Positions 16,016-27,580 are shown, counted from the first letter of the stretch. The stretch: 64,000 nucleotides of DNA from Brevibacterium pigmentatum (GCF_011617465.1 NZ_CP050153.1:1550001-1614000); one strand, 5' to 3'. Notes: generated by a model from the letters alone, not told the origin. Numbers and translations: made by a program.

Positions 16016-16660
16016 TCAGCGATTGAACGCGATGGCGGCGATATGACCGTCGGGAATGCCGGCCTCAAGATCGTGGATGTCGACATCCGGATGCGGTGAG
16101 TTCGGCCGCGGCCCAGCGCCGATAAAGTCGAGACCGGGGTCGCGCGCCAACCCCGTGCTCAATGCCTTGAGGAAGGCCTCCGTGCGTGCCCACACGCGGA
16201 CGAAGCCGGCGGCGAATTCGTCATCGGGAAGCGCTTCGAGCTCGGCCCGTTCTCTTTCGTGGAGCAGCTCCATCGCCTCAAGGGCGACATCGCGCTCGGG
16301 AACCGCTTCGATGTCGAGTCCGACCGGATCGTCGGAGACAGCGACGAGGACGAGGCGACGCGACCGGGACACGGAGAACTCGCACTCGTCATGGCGGGGC
16401 TTGCCCGCCGAATCGAGGCGGATCTCGATCGCAGCAGGATCCTGCTCCAGATGTGCACCGAGGACATGGCGGAGGACGACACGGCCGGCCGACCAGGTGG
16501 CGGCCGCCTCGGCGTCGAATTCCTTCGCATAGTTGCGTTCCTGCTCAGTGAGCACGGAATCGTCTTCGCGCGCCCACGCCGCCTCAGCCGAGGTGTCGGC
16601 GAGGACGAGCGTCACGGGAAGGTCGGTGGGCAGTACGGTGAAACTGGGGTGGTGAGCCAT
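16016..16660 (-). CDS. 4'-phosphopantetheinyl transferase superfamily protein
   Basis: Sfp/AcpT-type enzyme of 214 residues that moves phosphopantetheine from CoA to a carrier-protein serine. Motifs: GKPRHDECEFSVSRSRRL near 90-108, the Mg-binding VGLDIE near 118-123 and VRVWARTEAFLKALSTGL near 155-172 (the W-x-x-K-E-A-x-x-K region, here with T for K). The gene sits 3 bp after the LapA-like gene and probably shares its transcript. No carrier-protein gene is nearby, so the target is unknown. Confidence 0.85.
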   Translation of the reverse strand: MAHHPSFTVLPTDLPVTLVLADTSAEAAWAREDDSVLTEQERNYAKEFDAEAAATWSAGRVVLRHVLGAHLEQDPAAIEIRLDSAGKPRHDECEFSVSRSRRLVLVAVSDDPVGLDIEAVPERDVALEAMELLHERERAELEALPDDEFAAGFVRVWARTEAFLKALSTGLARDPGLDFIGAGPRPNSPHPDVDIHDLEAGIPDGHIAAIAFNR

Positions 16661-16663
16661 CGA

Positions 16664-17122
16664 TCAGCGGCCCAGGGCCTTGTTGATCTTCTTGAGCTTC
16701 CGGTTGAGCACGAAGATCCGCACCGAACCGATGATTCCGGCGATGAGGATGCCGCCGATCGCAGCGAAGAGCATCGCCACGCCCAGGGGCAGTTCGAACT
16801 GCCAGCCGAAGTACTTGAACTCGGCCGGGACGTTGTTCTGCAGAATGAAGATGAGCAGCAGGACGACGATGACGGCACCGAGGATGAGGGAGACCCACAT
16901 TCCCGCAGACATTCCGGATCCGGCCTTCGTCGACGGGAGCTCACCGGTGTGTCCTGCCGGAGGCTGTGTCTGCTCACGCTGCTCGTGTGGCGACATCTCT
17001 CGGGTCTTGTCCACGGCTGCGGTCTCGCCCGTCGCGGGAGTATCGCTGCCGAGGACTGAATCGGTTTCGGACAGGAGCTCTTCGGGCGTCTGCGAATCGC
17101 CACGCGGGTCTTGAGTACTCAT
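16664..17122 (-). CDS. LapA-domain membrane protein
   Basis: Membrane protein of 152 residues. An acidic, Gln/Pro/Thr-rich cytosolic N-terminus (1-72) precedes two transmembrane helices (about 76-97 and 113-135) and a short basic tail RKLKKINKALGR, the arrangement of the LapA/DUF1049 family (lipopolysaccharide assembly protein A-like in name only for this phylum). A TATGAT hexamer 6 nt before the ATG predicts a leaderless mRNA. Confidence 0.82.
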   Translation of the reverse strand: MSTQDPRGDSQTPEELLSETDSVLGSDTPATGETAAVDKTREMSPHEQREQTQPPAGHTGELPSTKAGSGMSAGMWVSLILGAVIVVLLLIFILQNNVPAEFKYFGWQFELPLGVAMLFAAIGGILIAGIIGSVRIFVLNRKLKKINKALGR

Positions 17123-17128
17123 GGGCCC

Positions 17129-17134
17129 ATCATA
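17129..17134 (-). promoter_or_regulatory. Leaderless -10 (TATGAT) of LapA-like gene
   Basis: On the minus strand TATGAT, then gggccc, then ATG. Confidence 0.6.
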
Positions 17135-17187
17135 TCTGCTGATGGGGCCATGGGACGGGAACAGGGAAAGAGTGATTGCAGAGAGCA

Positions 17188-17217
17188 GACGAGCCCCGGC
17201 AGCTGCCGGGGCTCGTC
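17188..17217. terminator. Terminator of icd
   Basis: Perfect 30-bp palindrome with arms gacgagccccggcag and ctgccggggctcgtc, 50 bp past the icd stop codon. No long T-run. Confidence 0.8.
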
Positions 17218-17267
17218 CTCAGATGATGTCGATCAGACAGTCGATCAGACATCTGTCTGACGGTTGA

Positions 17268-19589
<2,322 letters not shown>

Positions 19590-19653
19590 TCACATCCCCA
19601 GGTGGCACCCGGTAGTCTTCTGTGTCGGCACGGACAACAGAAAGAGGACGACA

Positions 19654-20295
19654 GTGGCCAAACTCTACTTCCGGTACGGAGCGATGAATTCCGGCAAGTC
19701 GACCGCTCTTCTGCAAGCGGCCTTCAACTACGAGGAACGCGGCCAGCGCGTTCTGCTGGCCAAGCCGCTGATCGACACCAAAGGCGCATCGCAGATCGTG
19801 TCCCGATTGGGCGTCACCCGTGAGGTCGACTTCGTCATCCCCGCCGACGGTGACGTGGAGCGGATCTATGCCGAACATGCCGACTACGTCGACCACGATG
19901 CCCTCATCGAATCCATCGACGCCCCGAAGATCCCGGTCGCGTGCCTGCTCATCGACGAAGCGCAGTTCCTCAGCCCCGTCCAAGTGGATTCGCTCATGCG
20001 AATCGCGACCGCCTCCTCGGTGCCGGTGATGTGCTACGGAATCCGCACAGACTTCCAGACGAAGGCATTCCCCGGTTCAGCGCGACTGCTTGAGATCGCC
20101 CATACCCTCGAGGAACTCAAGACGATCTGTCGCTGCGGTCGCAAGGCCATGTTCAACGGCCGCCTCGTCGACGGACAGTTCATCTTCGACGGCGATCAGG
20201 TCGCCATCGACGGCAATTCCGTGACCTATGAGTCACTATGCCCGAGCTGTTATCTCGAGTATTCCGGCGGTAGGCTTTCAACGACAGACTCCTGA
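19654..20295 (+). CDS. tdk: Thymidine kinase
   Basis: Type II thymidine kinase of 213 residues for pyrimidine salvage. P-loop YGAMNSGKST near 8-17, the IDEAQFLSP Walker B-like block near 109 and a C-terminal zinc site from CRCGRKA and CPSC. Starts with GTG at 19654 behind an agaggac ribosome site. A TAGTCT about 40 nt upstream may be its -10 hexamer. Confidence 0.95.
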   Translation: MAKLYFRYGAMNSGKSTALLQAAFNYEERGQRVLLAKPLIDTKGASQIVSRLGVTREVDFVIPADGDVERIYAEHADYVDHDALIESIDAPKIPVACLLIDEAQFLSPVQVDSLMRIATASSVPVMCYGIRTDFQTKAFPGSARLLEIAHTLEELKTICRCGRKAMFNGRLVDGQFIFDGDQVAIDGNSVTYESLCPSCYLEYSGGRLSTTDS

Positions 20296-20390
20296 CCGAT
20301 ACCGACTCAGCTTCCCCGTCGAATCCAGTTCGTCGATTTCCGTCGATCCAGTCGAAATCCGTTCGCACTCTCAGTTCTCAAGGAGCCTCC

Positions 20391-21170
20391 ATGCGCATCG
20401 CCGTTCGTGCCTTCAACGACAATCCCGGTTCTCCCGTCCTCGTCTTCGGCAACGCGCTGGGCACCCGGATGCCCCTGTGGACGTCCGTGGCCGCGCGCCT
20501 GGCCGACGACTTCCAGATCTACCTCACCGATCTTCCCGGACATACCCTCCCCGCCGGTGATTCCCTCGCCGAGGCGGCCGCCTCGGTGACGATCGATCAG
20601 CTGGCCTCCGGTGTCGTCGAGTCCCTCGCCGAGCTCGGGGTGGAATCCTTCGCCTACTGCGGAGTCTCGATCTCCGGAGCGATCGGCCTGACCTTGGCCC
20701 TCAACCATCCCGAAAGACTCACCGGACTCGTCGCCTGTGCGACGGCCGAGAAGTTCGGCACCCCGGATTCCTGGGACGAACGCATCGGCGAGGTCCGCGC
20801 CGACGGCACGCGCGGACTCGTCGACGACACCGCTGATCGGTGGTTCGCCGCCGGTTTTCTCGGCGAAGACATCGCCACGGGTCACCTCATCCTGTCCGAC
20901 CTCGCACTGGTCGATGACGAAGCTTATGTGGCGGCCGCCTCGGCGCTGAAGACCTACGACGTGAGCGGGAAGCTCGGCTCGATCACCACCCCGACGCTCG
21001 TCATGGCCGGCGCCCAGGACCCCGGCTGCACCCCCGAGGCGATGTCGTCCCTGGCCGAGCAGATCGAGGACGCACGCTCCGTCACGATCCCGGACTCCGC
21101 CCACCTCCCGATGGCCGAACACCCCGAGATCGTCGTCGACCACATCCAGGAGTTCTGCGGCCAGCTGTAG
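20391..21170 (+). CDS. Alpha/beta hydrolase (enol-lactonase-like)
   Basis: Cytoplasmic hydrolase of 259 residues. Features: VFGNALGTRMPLW near 18 (oxyanion strand), LTDLPGHTLP near 45, nucleophile elbow YCGVSISGA near 90, and the catalytic histidine in PDSAHLPMAEHPE near 236. This is the size and pattern of 3-oxoadipate enol-lactonase-like enzymes, but no aromatic-catabolism genes are near, so the substrate remains open. aaggagcc precedes the start. Confidence 0.85.
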   Translation: MRIAVRAFNDNPGSPVLVFGNALGTRMPLWTSVAARLADDFQIYLTDLPGHTLPAGDSLAEAAASVTIDQLASGVVESLAELGVESFAYCGVSISGAIGLTLALNHPERLTGLVACATAEKFGTPDSWDERIGEVRADGTRGLVDDTADRWFAAGFLGEDIATGHLILSDLALVDDEAYVAAASALKTYDVSGKLGSITTPTLVMAGAQDPGCTPEAMSSLAEQIEDARSVTIPDSAHLPMAEHPEIVVDHIQEFCGQL

Positions 21171-21254
21171 GAGCCACTGCGGCGAAGGGCCGCGAAGCAC
21201 CCATGCGCTCACGGAGCGCGGGCGATTCTCTCGGTAGAGAGACCACATCTGGAG

Positions 21255-21260
21255 TATGCT
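21255..21260 (+). promoter_or_regulatory. Candidate -10 (TATGCT) of SLC13 transporter
   Basis: TATGCT about 40 nt before the ATG at 21301; a weak -35-like tagaga lies 17 bp upstream. Confidence 0.35.
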
Positions 21261-21300
21261 GAGCGTTAGCACAGGCACACCTGCTCGATGAGGAGTGAGA

Positions 21301-22986
21301 ATGTCCCCGCGCCCGAATTCCGCTGAGTTCACATCCACTGAGATCGGCATGCGATCTCCCGGGGAGCGAGAACCCGGCATCAGTCGCTCCACACTGCGAA
21401 TCCGGTGGACCGGTTTCCTGCTCGGCCTCATCTTCTCCACGCTGATCTATGCGATCATGCCCGCCGGTGTCGAGCACGCTGCCAAACTGACCGCAGCGGT
21501 CGCAGTGCTCATGGCGGTCTGGTGGATGACGGAAGCACTGCCGATCGCAGCGACGTCCCTCGTCCCGCTCGTGGCGTTCCCCGTCCTCGGAACCGACGTC
21601 GAGATGGAGACGGTCGGTGCCTCATATGGAAATCCGATCATCTTCCTCTTCCTCGGCGGCTTCCTCATCGCCTTGGCCATGCAGCGATGGAATCTGCACC
21701 GTCGCATCGCACTCGTAACGCTGAGCATCATGGGTGACCGACCGGGACCGATGATCGCCGGATTCATGATCGCCACCGGGTTCATCTCGATGTGGGTCTC
21801 GAACACGGCGACCGCGGTGATGATGCTGCCGATCGGAATGTCCGTGCTCATGATCGTGTCGAAGGTGATCGGCACGGCCATCAACGACGGTGCGGGCCAC
21901 GACGCGGCAAGCCGGGACGCGGCAAGCCGGGACGATGCAGGTCGGGATGCTGCCGGCCGGGATGCTGCCGGCCGGGACGGCGTCGACGGTGCAGCCGGGG
22001 ACCCCAGCGACAGCGGCGATGACACCGGCATCGGCGCCGTTGTGAAATCGAATTTCGGCACCGCCCTCATGCTCGGAATCGCCTACTCCGCGTCGATCGG
22101 CTCGTTGGGCACGATCATCGGCACTCCTCCCAATCTCTTCCTCGTCGGCTATCTCAAGGACAACCACGACATCTCCATCGGTTTCGGTCAGTGGATGATC
22201 GTGGGTGTGCCGCTGGCAGTGGTGATGATGGCCATCGCCTGGTTCCTGCTGGTCAAGGTGCTGTTCAAACCGGAGATCGACAGGATTCCCGGCGGACGTG
22301 AACTCATCCGTGAGGAACTGGCCAAACTCGGCCCCATGTCCACCGGTGAGAAGCTCGTGCTCGCGATGTTCGTCCTCGCCGCCGTCAGCTGGATCTCACT
22401 GCCGCTGATCTTCGAGGAACCGCCGATCAGCGACGAAGGCATCGCCATGGCCGTGGGCCTCCTGCTCTTCCTCATCCCCGGTGGGGCGAACCGCGGCGTG
22501 CGCCTCCTCGACTGGGACACCGCAGAGAAGCTGCCCTGGGGAGTCCTCCTGCTCTTCGGCGGCGGACTCGCTCTCTCCGCTCAGTTCTCTGAGTCGGGTC
22601 TGACCGAATGGATCGGTACGACAACGAGCGGCCTCGGCGTTCTGCCGAGGGTCCTCGTCGTCGCCATCTTCGCCGCTATCATCCTCTTCCTCACCGAGCT
22701 GACCTCGAACACCGCGACGGCGGCGACGTTCGTCCCCGTCGTCGGGGGAGTGGCCATGGGACTCGACCTCGACCCGCTGCTGCTGACGATTCCCGTCGCC
22801 CTGGCCGCGACATGCGCGTTCATGTTGCCGGTGGCGACCCCGCCCAATGCGGTCGCCTTCGGTTCCGGCTATGTCACCGTGGCTCAGATGGTCAAGGGCG
22901 GGCTGTGGCTTAATGTCATCGGCATCGTGCTCGTCACTGCCACGGTATATCTGCTCGCCGTTCCGGTATTCGGTATCACTGTCTGA
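21301..22986 (+). CDS. SLC13/DASS family anion symporter
   Basis: Sodium-coupled (or proton-coupled) dicarboxylate/sulfate-type transporter of 561 residues with about 11-13 membrane helices. Landmarks: WWMTEALPIAATSLVPL, MWVSNTATAVMMLPI near 160 (the SNT motif), ASIGSLGTIIGTPPN near 265 and a second ELTSNTATAATFVPVVGG near 470. The cytosolic loop at about 200-240 holds an Asp/Ala/Arg/Gly repeat encoded by five 15-bp units, absent from family consensus. ATG chosen at 21301 because aggag ends 6 nt upstream. Confidence 0.92.
   Translation: MSPRPNSAEFTSTEIGMRSPGEREPGISRSTLRIRWTGFLLGLIFSTLIYAIMPAGVEHAAKLTAAVAVLMAVWWMTEALPIAATSLVPLVAFPVLGTDVEMETVGASYGNPIIFLFLGGFLIALAMQRWNLHRRIALVTLSIMGDRPGPMIAGFMIATGFISMWVSNTATAVMMLPIGMSVLMIVSKVIGTAINDGAGHDAASRDAASRDDAGRDAAGRDAAGRDGVDGAAGDPSDSGDDTGIGAVVKSNFGTALMLGIAYSASIGSLGTIIGTPPNLFLVGYLKDNHDISIGFGQWMIVGVPLAVVMMAIAWFLLVKVLFKPEIDRIPGGRELIREELAKLGPMSTGEKLVLAMFVLAAVSWISLPLIFEEPPISDEGIAMAVGLLLFLIPGGANRGVRLLDWDTAEKLPWGVLLLFGGGLALSAQFSESGLTEWIGTTTSGLGVLPRVLVVAIFAAIILFLTELTSNTATAATFVPVVGGVAMGLDLDPLLLTIPVALAATCAFMLPVATPPNAVAFGSGYVTVAQMVKGGLWLNVIGIVLVTATVYLLAVPVFGITV
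21901..21975 (+). repeat. Five 15-bp tandem repeats inside SLC13 transporter
   Basis: Units gacgcggcaagccgg (twice), gacgatgcaggtcgg, gatgctgccggccgg (twice), coding for DAASR/DDAGR/DAAGR pentapeptides. In frame, so copy number can change without breaking the gene. Confidence 0.85.
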
Positions 22987-23014
22987 ACTCGGGCGGAACT
23001 GGCAGACTGATGTC

Positions 23015-24085
23015 ATGACTGAGCTGTTCGAACCGCTGACCCTGCGTGGTACAGAGATTCCCAATCGCATCTGGCTGGCACCGATGTGCCAGTACTCCTG
23101 CGAAGCCGAAGACGGAATGCCCGGCCCTTGGCATCTCGTCCACCTCGGTGCCCGAGCGCAGGGCGGATTCGGGCTCATCCTCACGGAAGCCTCCGCAGTC
23201 GTCCCCGAAGGACGCATCTCACCGCAGGACGCTGGGATCTGGAACGACGATCAGGCCGAATCATGGTCGGCGGTCGTCGACTTCGTCCATTCCCAGGGCA
23301 GCGTGATCGGCATCCAGCTCGCGCACGCCGGCCGCAAGGCCAGCACCTATCGCCCCTTCACAGGTGAGCCGAAGGGCAGCGTCCCCGAATCCGATGGAGG
23401 ATGGCCGACGCTCGGCGCGAGCCCCATCGCCTATCCGCAGCTGGCCGAGCCCGTGGAGATGACGAAGGGCGACATCGCCGAGGTGGTCGCGGCCTTCGCA
23501 GCCGCGGCTCGCCGTTCGATCGACGCAGGGTTCGACCTCGTCGAGCTCCATGCCGCCCATGGCTATCTGCTCCATTCCTTCCTGTCACCACTGTCGAACC
23601 AGCGCAGCGACGAATACGGCGGCGATCTCGCCGGCCGGTCCCGACTGCTCCACGAGGTCTATACGGCCGTGCGCGCTGAGGTCGGCGAGAATGTGCCCGT
23701 CTTCGTGCGCATCTCGGCAAGCGAATGGACAGACGGCGGTTTCGACATCGCCGAAGCCGCAGAGGTCAGCCGTGCGCTGTCGGAGGCCGGAGTCGACCTC
23801 ATCGACGTCTCCTCGGGCGGCAACTATCCGGTGCGGATCCCCATCGGCCCCGGCTACCAGGTGTCCCTGGCCGCAGCGGTCCGCGCCGAAGGAGCCTTGA
23901 CCGGAGCCGTCGGACTCATCACGGATCCGAAGCAAGCCGAGACGATCCTCAGCTCGGGACAGGCCGACGCGATCTTCATGGCTCGAGCCGCTCTGCGCGA
24001 ACCCTCGTGGCCGCAGCGCGCCGCCCACGTCCTCGGAGTCGAACCCGGACCCTATCCGCCGCAGTACACCCGCGGCGCCTGGTGA
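23015..24085 (+). CDS. NADH:flavin oxidoreductase (Old Yellow Enzyme, YqjM-like)
   Basis: FMN-dependent ene-reductase of 356 residues. It starts ELFEPLTLRGTEIPNRIWLAPMCQYSC, where the MCQYS segment and cysteine match the YqjM subclass, and has QLAHAGRKA near 100, HAAHGYLLHSFLSPLSNQRSDEYGG near 175-199 (His pair and FMN contacts) and the phosphate-binding end GLITDPKQAE. Reduces activated C=C bonds with NAD(P)H; natural substrate unknown. A CAGACT hexamer 6 nt before the ATG may be a weaker leaderless -10. Confidence 0.93.
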   Translation: MTELFEPLTLRGTEIPNRIWLAPMCQYSCEAEDGMPGPWHLVHLGARAQGGFGLILTEASAVVPEGRISPQDAGIWNDDQAESWSAVVDFVHSQGSVIGIQLAHAGRKASTYRPFTGEPKGSVPESDGGWPTLGASPIAYPQLAEPVEMTKGDIAEVVAAFAAAARRSIDAGFDLVELHAAHGYLLHSFLSPLSNQRSDEYGGDLAGRSRLLHEVYTAVRAEVGENVPVFVRISASEWTDGGFDIAEAAEVSRALSEAGVDLIDVSSGGNYPVRIPIGPGYQVSLAAAVRAEGALTGAVGLITDPKQAETILSSGQADAIFMARAALREPSWPQRAAHVLGVEPGPYPPQYTRGAW

Positions 24086-24134
24086 CCCGTCACTGAACCG
24101 TCGGCAATATCAGCACAGATTGAGGAGTATGGAC

Positions 24135-24788
24135 ATGAACACGATCGAAACCGAACACGTCATCATCCGCTCTATCGCGGTCTCGGAGATGGCAAACAAC
24201 GTCTACCTGCTGACAGCTAAGGAGACGGGCTCCCAGGTGCTCATCGATGCCGCAGACGATGCCGAGGCGATCACGGAGCTCGTCGCCTCCGGAGCCGAGG
24301 ACACGGAGGCCGAACCGACGCTGCGGGCGATCATCACCACGCACCGGCACTGGGATCATATTCGGGCGCTGCCGGCCACCTCGGCGAACTATCCGGAGGC
24401 GATGACCATCGCCGGTGCCGCGGACGCGGCCGCCATCACCGAGGCGGAAGGAGTGGAGATCACGCACTCTGTCGATCACCTCGATGTCGGGGACTTCGGC
24501 GGGTTCGTCCTCCAAGCCATCGCACTGCGCGGGCACACTCCCGGCTCGATCGCACTGCTTCTGCGCGACGGCGGTCAGACCATCCTGTTCTCCGGTGACT
24601 CGCTGTTTCCGGGCGGCCCGGGCAAGACCTGGTCAGCGGAGGACTTCACCTCTCTCATGGACGACCTCGAGGAGCGGGTCTTCGGCGAACTTCCGGACGA
24701 AACTCTCGTTCTGCCCGGACATGGGGACTCGACGGCCCTGGGTGAGGAACGTCCGAAACTGGGGGAATGGCGCGAACGCGGCTGGTGA
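24135..24788 (+). CDS. MBL-fold metallohydrolase
   Basis: Glyoxalase II-type hydrolase of 217 residues. Metal ligands are visible in TTHRHWDH near 71-78, GHTPGSIAL near 135, FSGDSLFPGG near 155 and LPGHGDST near 195. The motif order suits a thioester hydrolase or related small-molecule hydrolase; no fused domain. Starts: ATG 24129 and ATG 24135 are both possible; aggag at 24123-24127 is best spaced for 24135. Confidence 0.88.
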   Translation: MNTIETEHVIIRSIAVSEMANNVYLLTAKETGSQVLIDAADDAEAITELVASGAEDTEAEPTLRAIITTHRHWDHIRALPATSANYPEAMTIAGAADAAAITEAEGVEITHSVDHLDVGDFGGFVLQAIALRGHTPGSIALLLRDGGQTILFSGDSLFPGGPGKTWSAEDFTSLMDDLEERVFGELPDETLVLPGHGDSTALGEERPKLGEWRERGW

Positions 24789-24838
24789 CCGACGCCCCGC
24801 CGTCACCTGACGGGCTGGTGGCCGCGATTCCGTCCTCA

Positions 24839-24874
24839 GCTCAACGGAGGGCGAGGGCTCAGCGGAGGGCGAAA
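24839..24874. repeat. 18-bp tandem duplication between convergent genes
   Basis: gctcaacggagggcgagg followed directly by gctcagcggagggcgaaa (15 of 18 identical). No function apparent. Confidence 0.6.
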
Positions 24875-24890
24875 ACGCTCGGCGCGTTGC

Positions 24891-25475
24891 TCAGCTCGGC
24901 AGCGCCGCGAAGCCGATGAGCGCCCAGACGATGGAGAGCAGACCCACGGCGATGATGCCGATGTTCCATCTCGTCTCGATGACACGCTGTCCGCTGGGGT
25001 TGGCCAGCTCTGCGTCGCTGAGCGCCGCATAGCGATCGAGCACGGCATCGACGGCCGGGCTTGGATCCTCGACGAGCTGACGCCTGCCCTGTTCATCCTT
25101 CTCCCATTTCTTGCCCTTGCCGGCCAGCGGCCATGAGGCGAACTTCTTCTCATGAGTGCGCACACTCAGACCGAAGTGCGTCTCGAAGCCGTCGACGAGA
25201 TTCCACGGGATCGTCACGGTCTGCAGAGGGTTGACCAGGACGAGCTGCTGTCTGTGCAGCTCGACACGGGGATAGCGATAGAAGACGAAGACCAAGGTGC
25301 CGACGGCCAGCGGGATGCCCGCAGCGGCCAGACCACGCAGGGTGAAATCGCCGAACACGATCGAGAGCACACCGAAGGCACAGAGGCCGCCGACGATGAA
25401 GAAGAGGGCCGTCGAACTCGTCGTCCGCACGACGGTCGGCTCGGTTTCATTGCGATCTATCTCACTGTCAGCCAC
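24891..25475 (-). CDS. PH-domain-like membrane protein
   Basis: Hypothetical protein of 194 residues with two N-terminal membrane helices (about 23-43 and 49-66), a bacterial PH-like domain (RVELHRQQLVLVNPLQTVTIPWNLVDGFE, 69-110) and a C-terminal helix (172-191). Such proteins are common and uncharacterised in actinobacteria. GTG start; TAGGAT lies 6 nt before it. Confidence 0.75.
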   Translation of the reverse strand: MADSEIDRNETEPTVVRTTSSTALFFIVGGLCAFGVLSIVFGDFTLRGLAAAGIPLAVGTLVFVFYRYPRVELHRQQLVLVNPLQTVTIPWNLVDGFETHFGLSVRTHEKKFASWPLAGKGKKWEKDEQGRRQLVEDPSPAVDAVLDRYAALSDAELANPSGQRVIETRWNIGIIAVGLLSIVWALIGFAALPS

Positions 25476-25481
25476 CTGATC

Positions 25482-25487
25482 ATCCTA
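25482..25487 (-). promoter_or_regulatory. Leaderless -10 (TAGGAT) of PH-like gene
   Basis: On the minus strand TAGGAT, six bases, GTG start. Confidence 0.5.
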
Positions 25488-25624
25488 TCCATTGAGACTG
25501 AACAAAAGTTGTCTGTTCTCTTGGTCTCGAAACGGTAACGATTCGGAAATTTGCTCATTATGTGGACTCCGTCACAGTCGCCCGTGAATTAACTTTGATG
25601 CAATCCATGTGAAAAGCATGAACG

Positions 25625-25669
25625 CGGTCACATGCGCTTCGGTCTCTGCCGACCCGCTGCATGTGACCG
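25625..25669. promoter_or_regulatory. Inverted repeat upstream of peptide transporter operon
   Basis: cggtcacatgc (25625-25635) and gcatgtgaccg (25659-25669) are perfect complements spaced by 23 bp, with another catgtg just upstream. Candidate operator or attenuator for the transporter genes; TGTGA/TCACA halves recall CRP/GlxR sites but the spacing is wrong. Confidence 0.4.
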
Positions 25670-25734
25670 GAATGCACTCCGGTCTGGGAGTGTAAGAACG
25701 AGGGTGACTCGCCCTAGAACAACAAGGAGAGAAC

Positions 25735-27540
25735 GTGAACAAGCGCTTCCTCGCGGCCGGTGCCTCTGTGGCTGCCGCTGCAATGGTGCTCACCGCCTGC
25801 ACACCCCCTGGCGGAGGCAGTGACGATGAAGCATCGAATGACACCGCCGTCAACATCGGTTGGAACGAATCCTTCCGTTCGATGAACACGCTGACCGCAA
25901 ACGGCAACGCGACGTCGAACGCCATTCTCACTTACATGATGAATGACAACTTCGGGTACTACGACGACAACCTGGAGGTTCAGGAAGGCGCGCTCGGCAA
26001 GGTCGAGCAGGTTTCGGAAGATCCGCTCAAGGTCAAGTACACCTTCAACGACGATGCCAAGTGGTCCGACGGCACCCCCGTCGACGCCGCTGACCTGGCG
26101 CTGACCTGGGCTGGCACCTCGGCGAACTTCAACACCGTCGAATCCAACAACAACGACGACGGAACGGTGAAGAAGAACGACGCGAAGACCGTCTACTTCG
26201 ACTCCTCGACCGCCGGTTCGGCTCTGGTCAAGAAGTTCCCCGAGATCTCCGAAGACGGGAAGGAGATCACCCTCGAATACTCGAAGCCCTACGCTGACTG
26301 GCAGACCGAGTTCGGCACCGGTGCCGACGGCGTCGGTGTGCCCGCCCATATCGTGGCGAAGAAGGCACTCGGGGTCGACGATGCCGAAGAGGGCAAGCAG
26401 GCGATCCTCGATGCAATCAAGGACAAGGACACCGAGAAGCTCTCGAAGATCTCGAACACCTGGAACACCGGGTTCGACTTCACGTCGATGCCGAAGGACA
26501 AGGACCTGCTGGTCCATAACGGTCCGTACAAGATGACGAAGTTCGAAGAGGGACAGTACGTCACCCTCGAACTCGACGACAACTACACCGGGCCGGTGAA
26601 GCCGAAGGTCAAGACCGTCACGGTCCGCTACAACGGTGACCCGATGGCGATGATCCAGGCGATCGAGAACGGCGAAGTCGACATGACTCAGCCGCAGGCG
26701 ACCGCTGACGTCCTCTCCGCAGCCGAGAAGATCGACGGCGTCACGGTCGACGCCGCCGATGGTGCGACCTACGAGCACGTCGACTTCACCTTCAACAACA
26801 AGGGGCCCTTCGACCCGGCTGCCCACGGTGGCGACGAGGAGACGGCGAAGAAGGTCCGTCAGGCGTTCCTCAAGGCGCTGCCGCGTGAGGACATCGTCGA
26901 GAAGATCATCAAGCCTCTCAACGACAAGGCCGTCACCCGCGATTCGTACTCGCAGGTTCCCGGCTCGCCGATGTACGACGCGATCACCAAGGTCAACGGC
27001 GTCGCAGACGCCGCCGATGGTGACGTCGCGGCCGCGAAGAAGCTGCTCGAGGAAGCGGGCGTCGACGCTCCGACCGTGCGTGTCATGTACGACAACACGA
27101 ACTCGCGTCGTCAGCAGGAGTTCCAGCTGATCAAGGAATCGGCCGAGAAAGCCGGCTTCAAAATCAAGGACGTCGGAGACGTCAATTGGGGCACCCGCCT
27201 GGGCGACGGCACCTACGATGTCTCGCTGTTCGGCTGGCAGTCCGAAGGCACCGGAGTCACGGAGAACGATGCGAACTTCCGCACCGGCGCTCAGAACAAC
27301 TACGGCGGCTACTCGAGCAAGGAGATGAACAAGATCCTCGACAAGCTGCTCGTGTCCAAGGAAGATGAGCAGCAGGAGCTTCTCATCGACATGGAGAAGC
27401 AGCTGACCGAGGACGCATTCGGTGCGCCGATCTTCCAGTTCCCCGAACTGACGATCTACCGTGACAGCGTGAAGAACGTGAAGTCGACGTCCGTGTCGCC
27501 GACGATGTTCTGGAACTACTGGGAGTGGGAAGTCAACTGA
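25735..27540 (+). CDS. Peptide ABC transporter substrate-binding lipoprotein
   Basis: Family 5 extracellular solute-binding protein of 601 residues. The signal peptide ends in a LTAC lipobox with the lipidated cysteine at 22. Family marks include FNDDAKWSDGTPVDAADLALTW near 103-124, LVHNGPYKMTKFEEGQYVTLELDDNYTG near 260 and the late VNWGTRLGDGTYDVSLFGWQ. Captures oligopeptides or similar ligands for the two permeases and the ATPase downstream. GTG start with aaggaga ribosome site. A hairpin after the stop probably makes it more abundant than the membrane genes. Confidence 0.94.
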   Translation: MNKRFLAAGASVAAAAMVLTACTPPGGGSDDEASNDTAVNIGWNESFRSMNTLTANGNATSNAILTYMMNDNFGYYDDNLEVQEGALGKVEQVSEDPLKVKYTFNDDAKWSDGTPVDAADLALTWAGTSANFNTVESNNNDDGTVKKNDAKTVYFDSSTAGSALVKKFPEISEDGKEITLEYSKPYADWQTEFGTGADGVGVPAHIVAKKALGVDDAEEGKQAILDAIKDKDTEKLSKISNTWNTGFDFTSMPKDKDLLVHNGPYKMTKFEEGQYVTLELDDNYTGPVKPKVKTVTVRYNGDPMAMIQAIENGEVDMTQPQATADVLSAAEKIDGVTVDAADGATYEHVDFTFNNKGPFDPAAHGGDEETAKKVRQAFLKALPREDIVEKIIKPLNDKAVTRDSYSQVPGSPMYDAITKVNGVADAADGDVAAAKKLLEEAGVDAPTVRVMYDNTNSRRQQEFQLIKESAEKAGFKIKDVGDVNWGTRLGDGTYDVSLFGWQSEGTGVTENDANFRTGAQNNYGGYSSKEMNKILDKLLVSKEDEQQELLIDMEKQLTEDAFGAPIFQFPELTIYRDSVKNVKSTSVSPTMFWNYWEWEVN

Positions 27541-27580
27541 TTCGCGACTGACGCGATCGGTTCTTCTCCACCCAAGCCTT

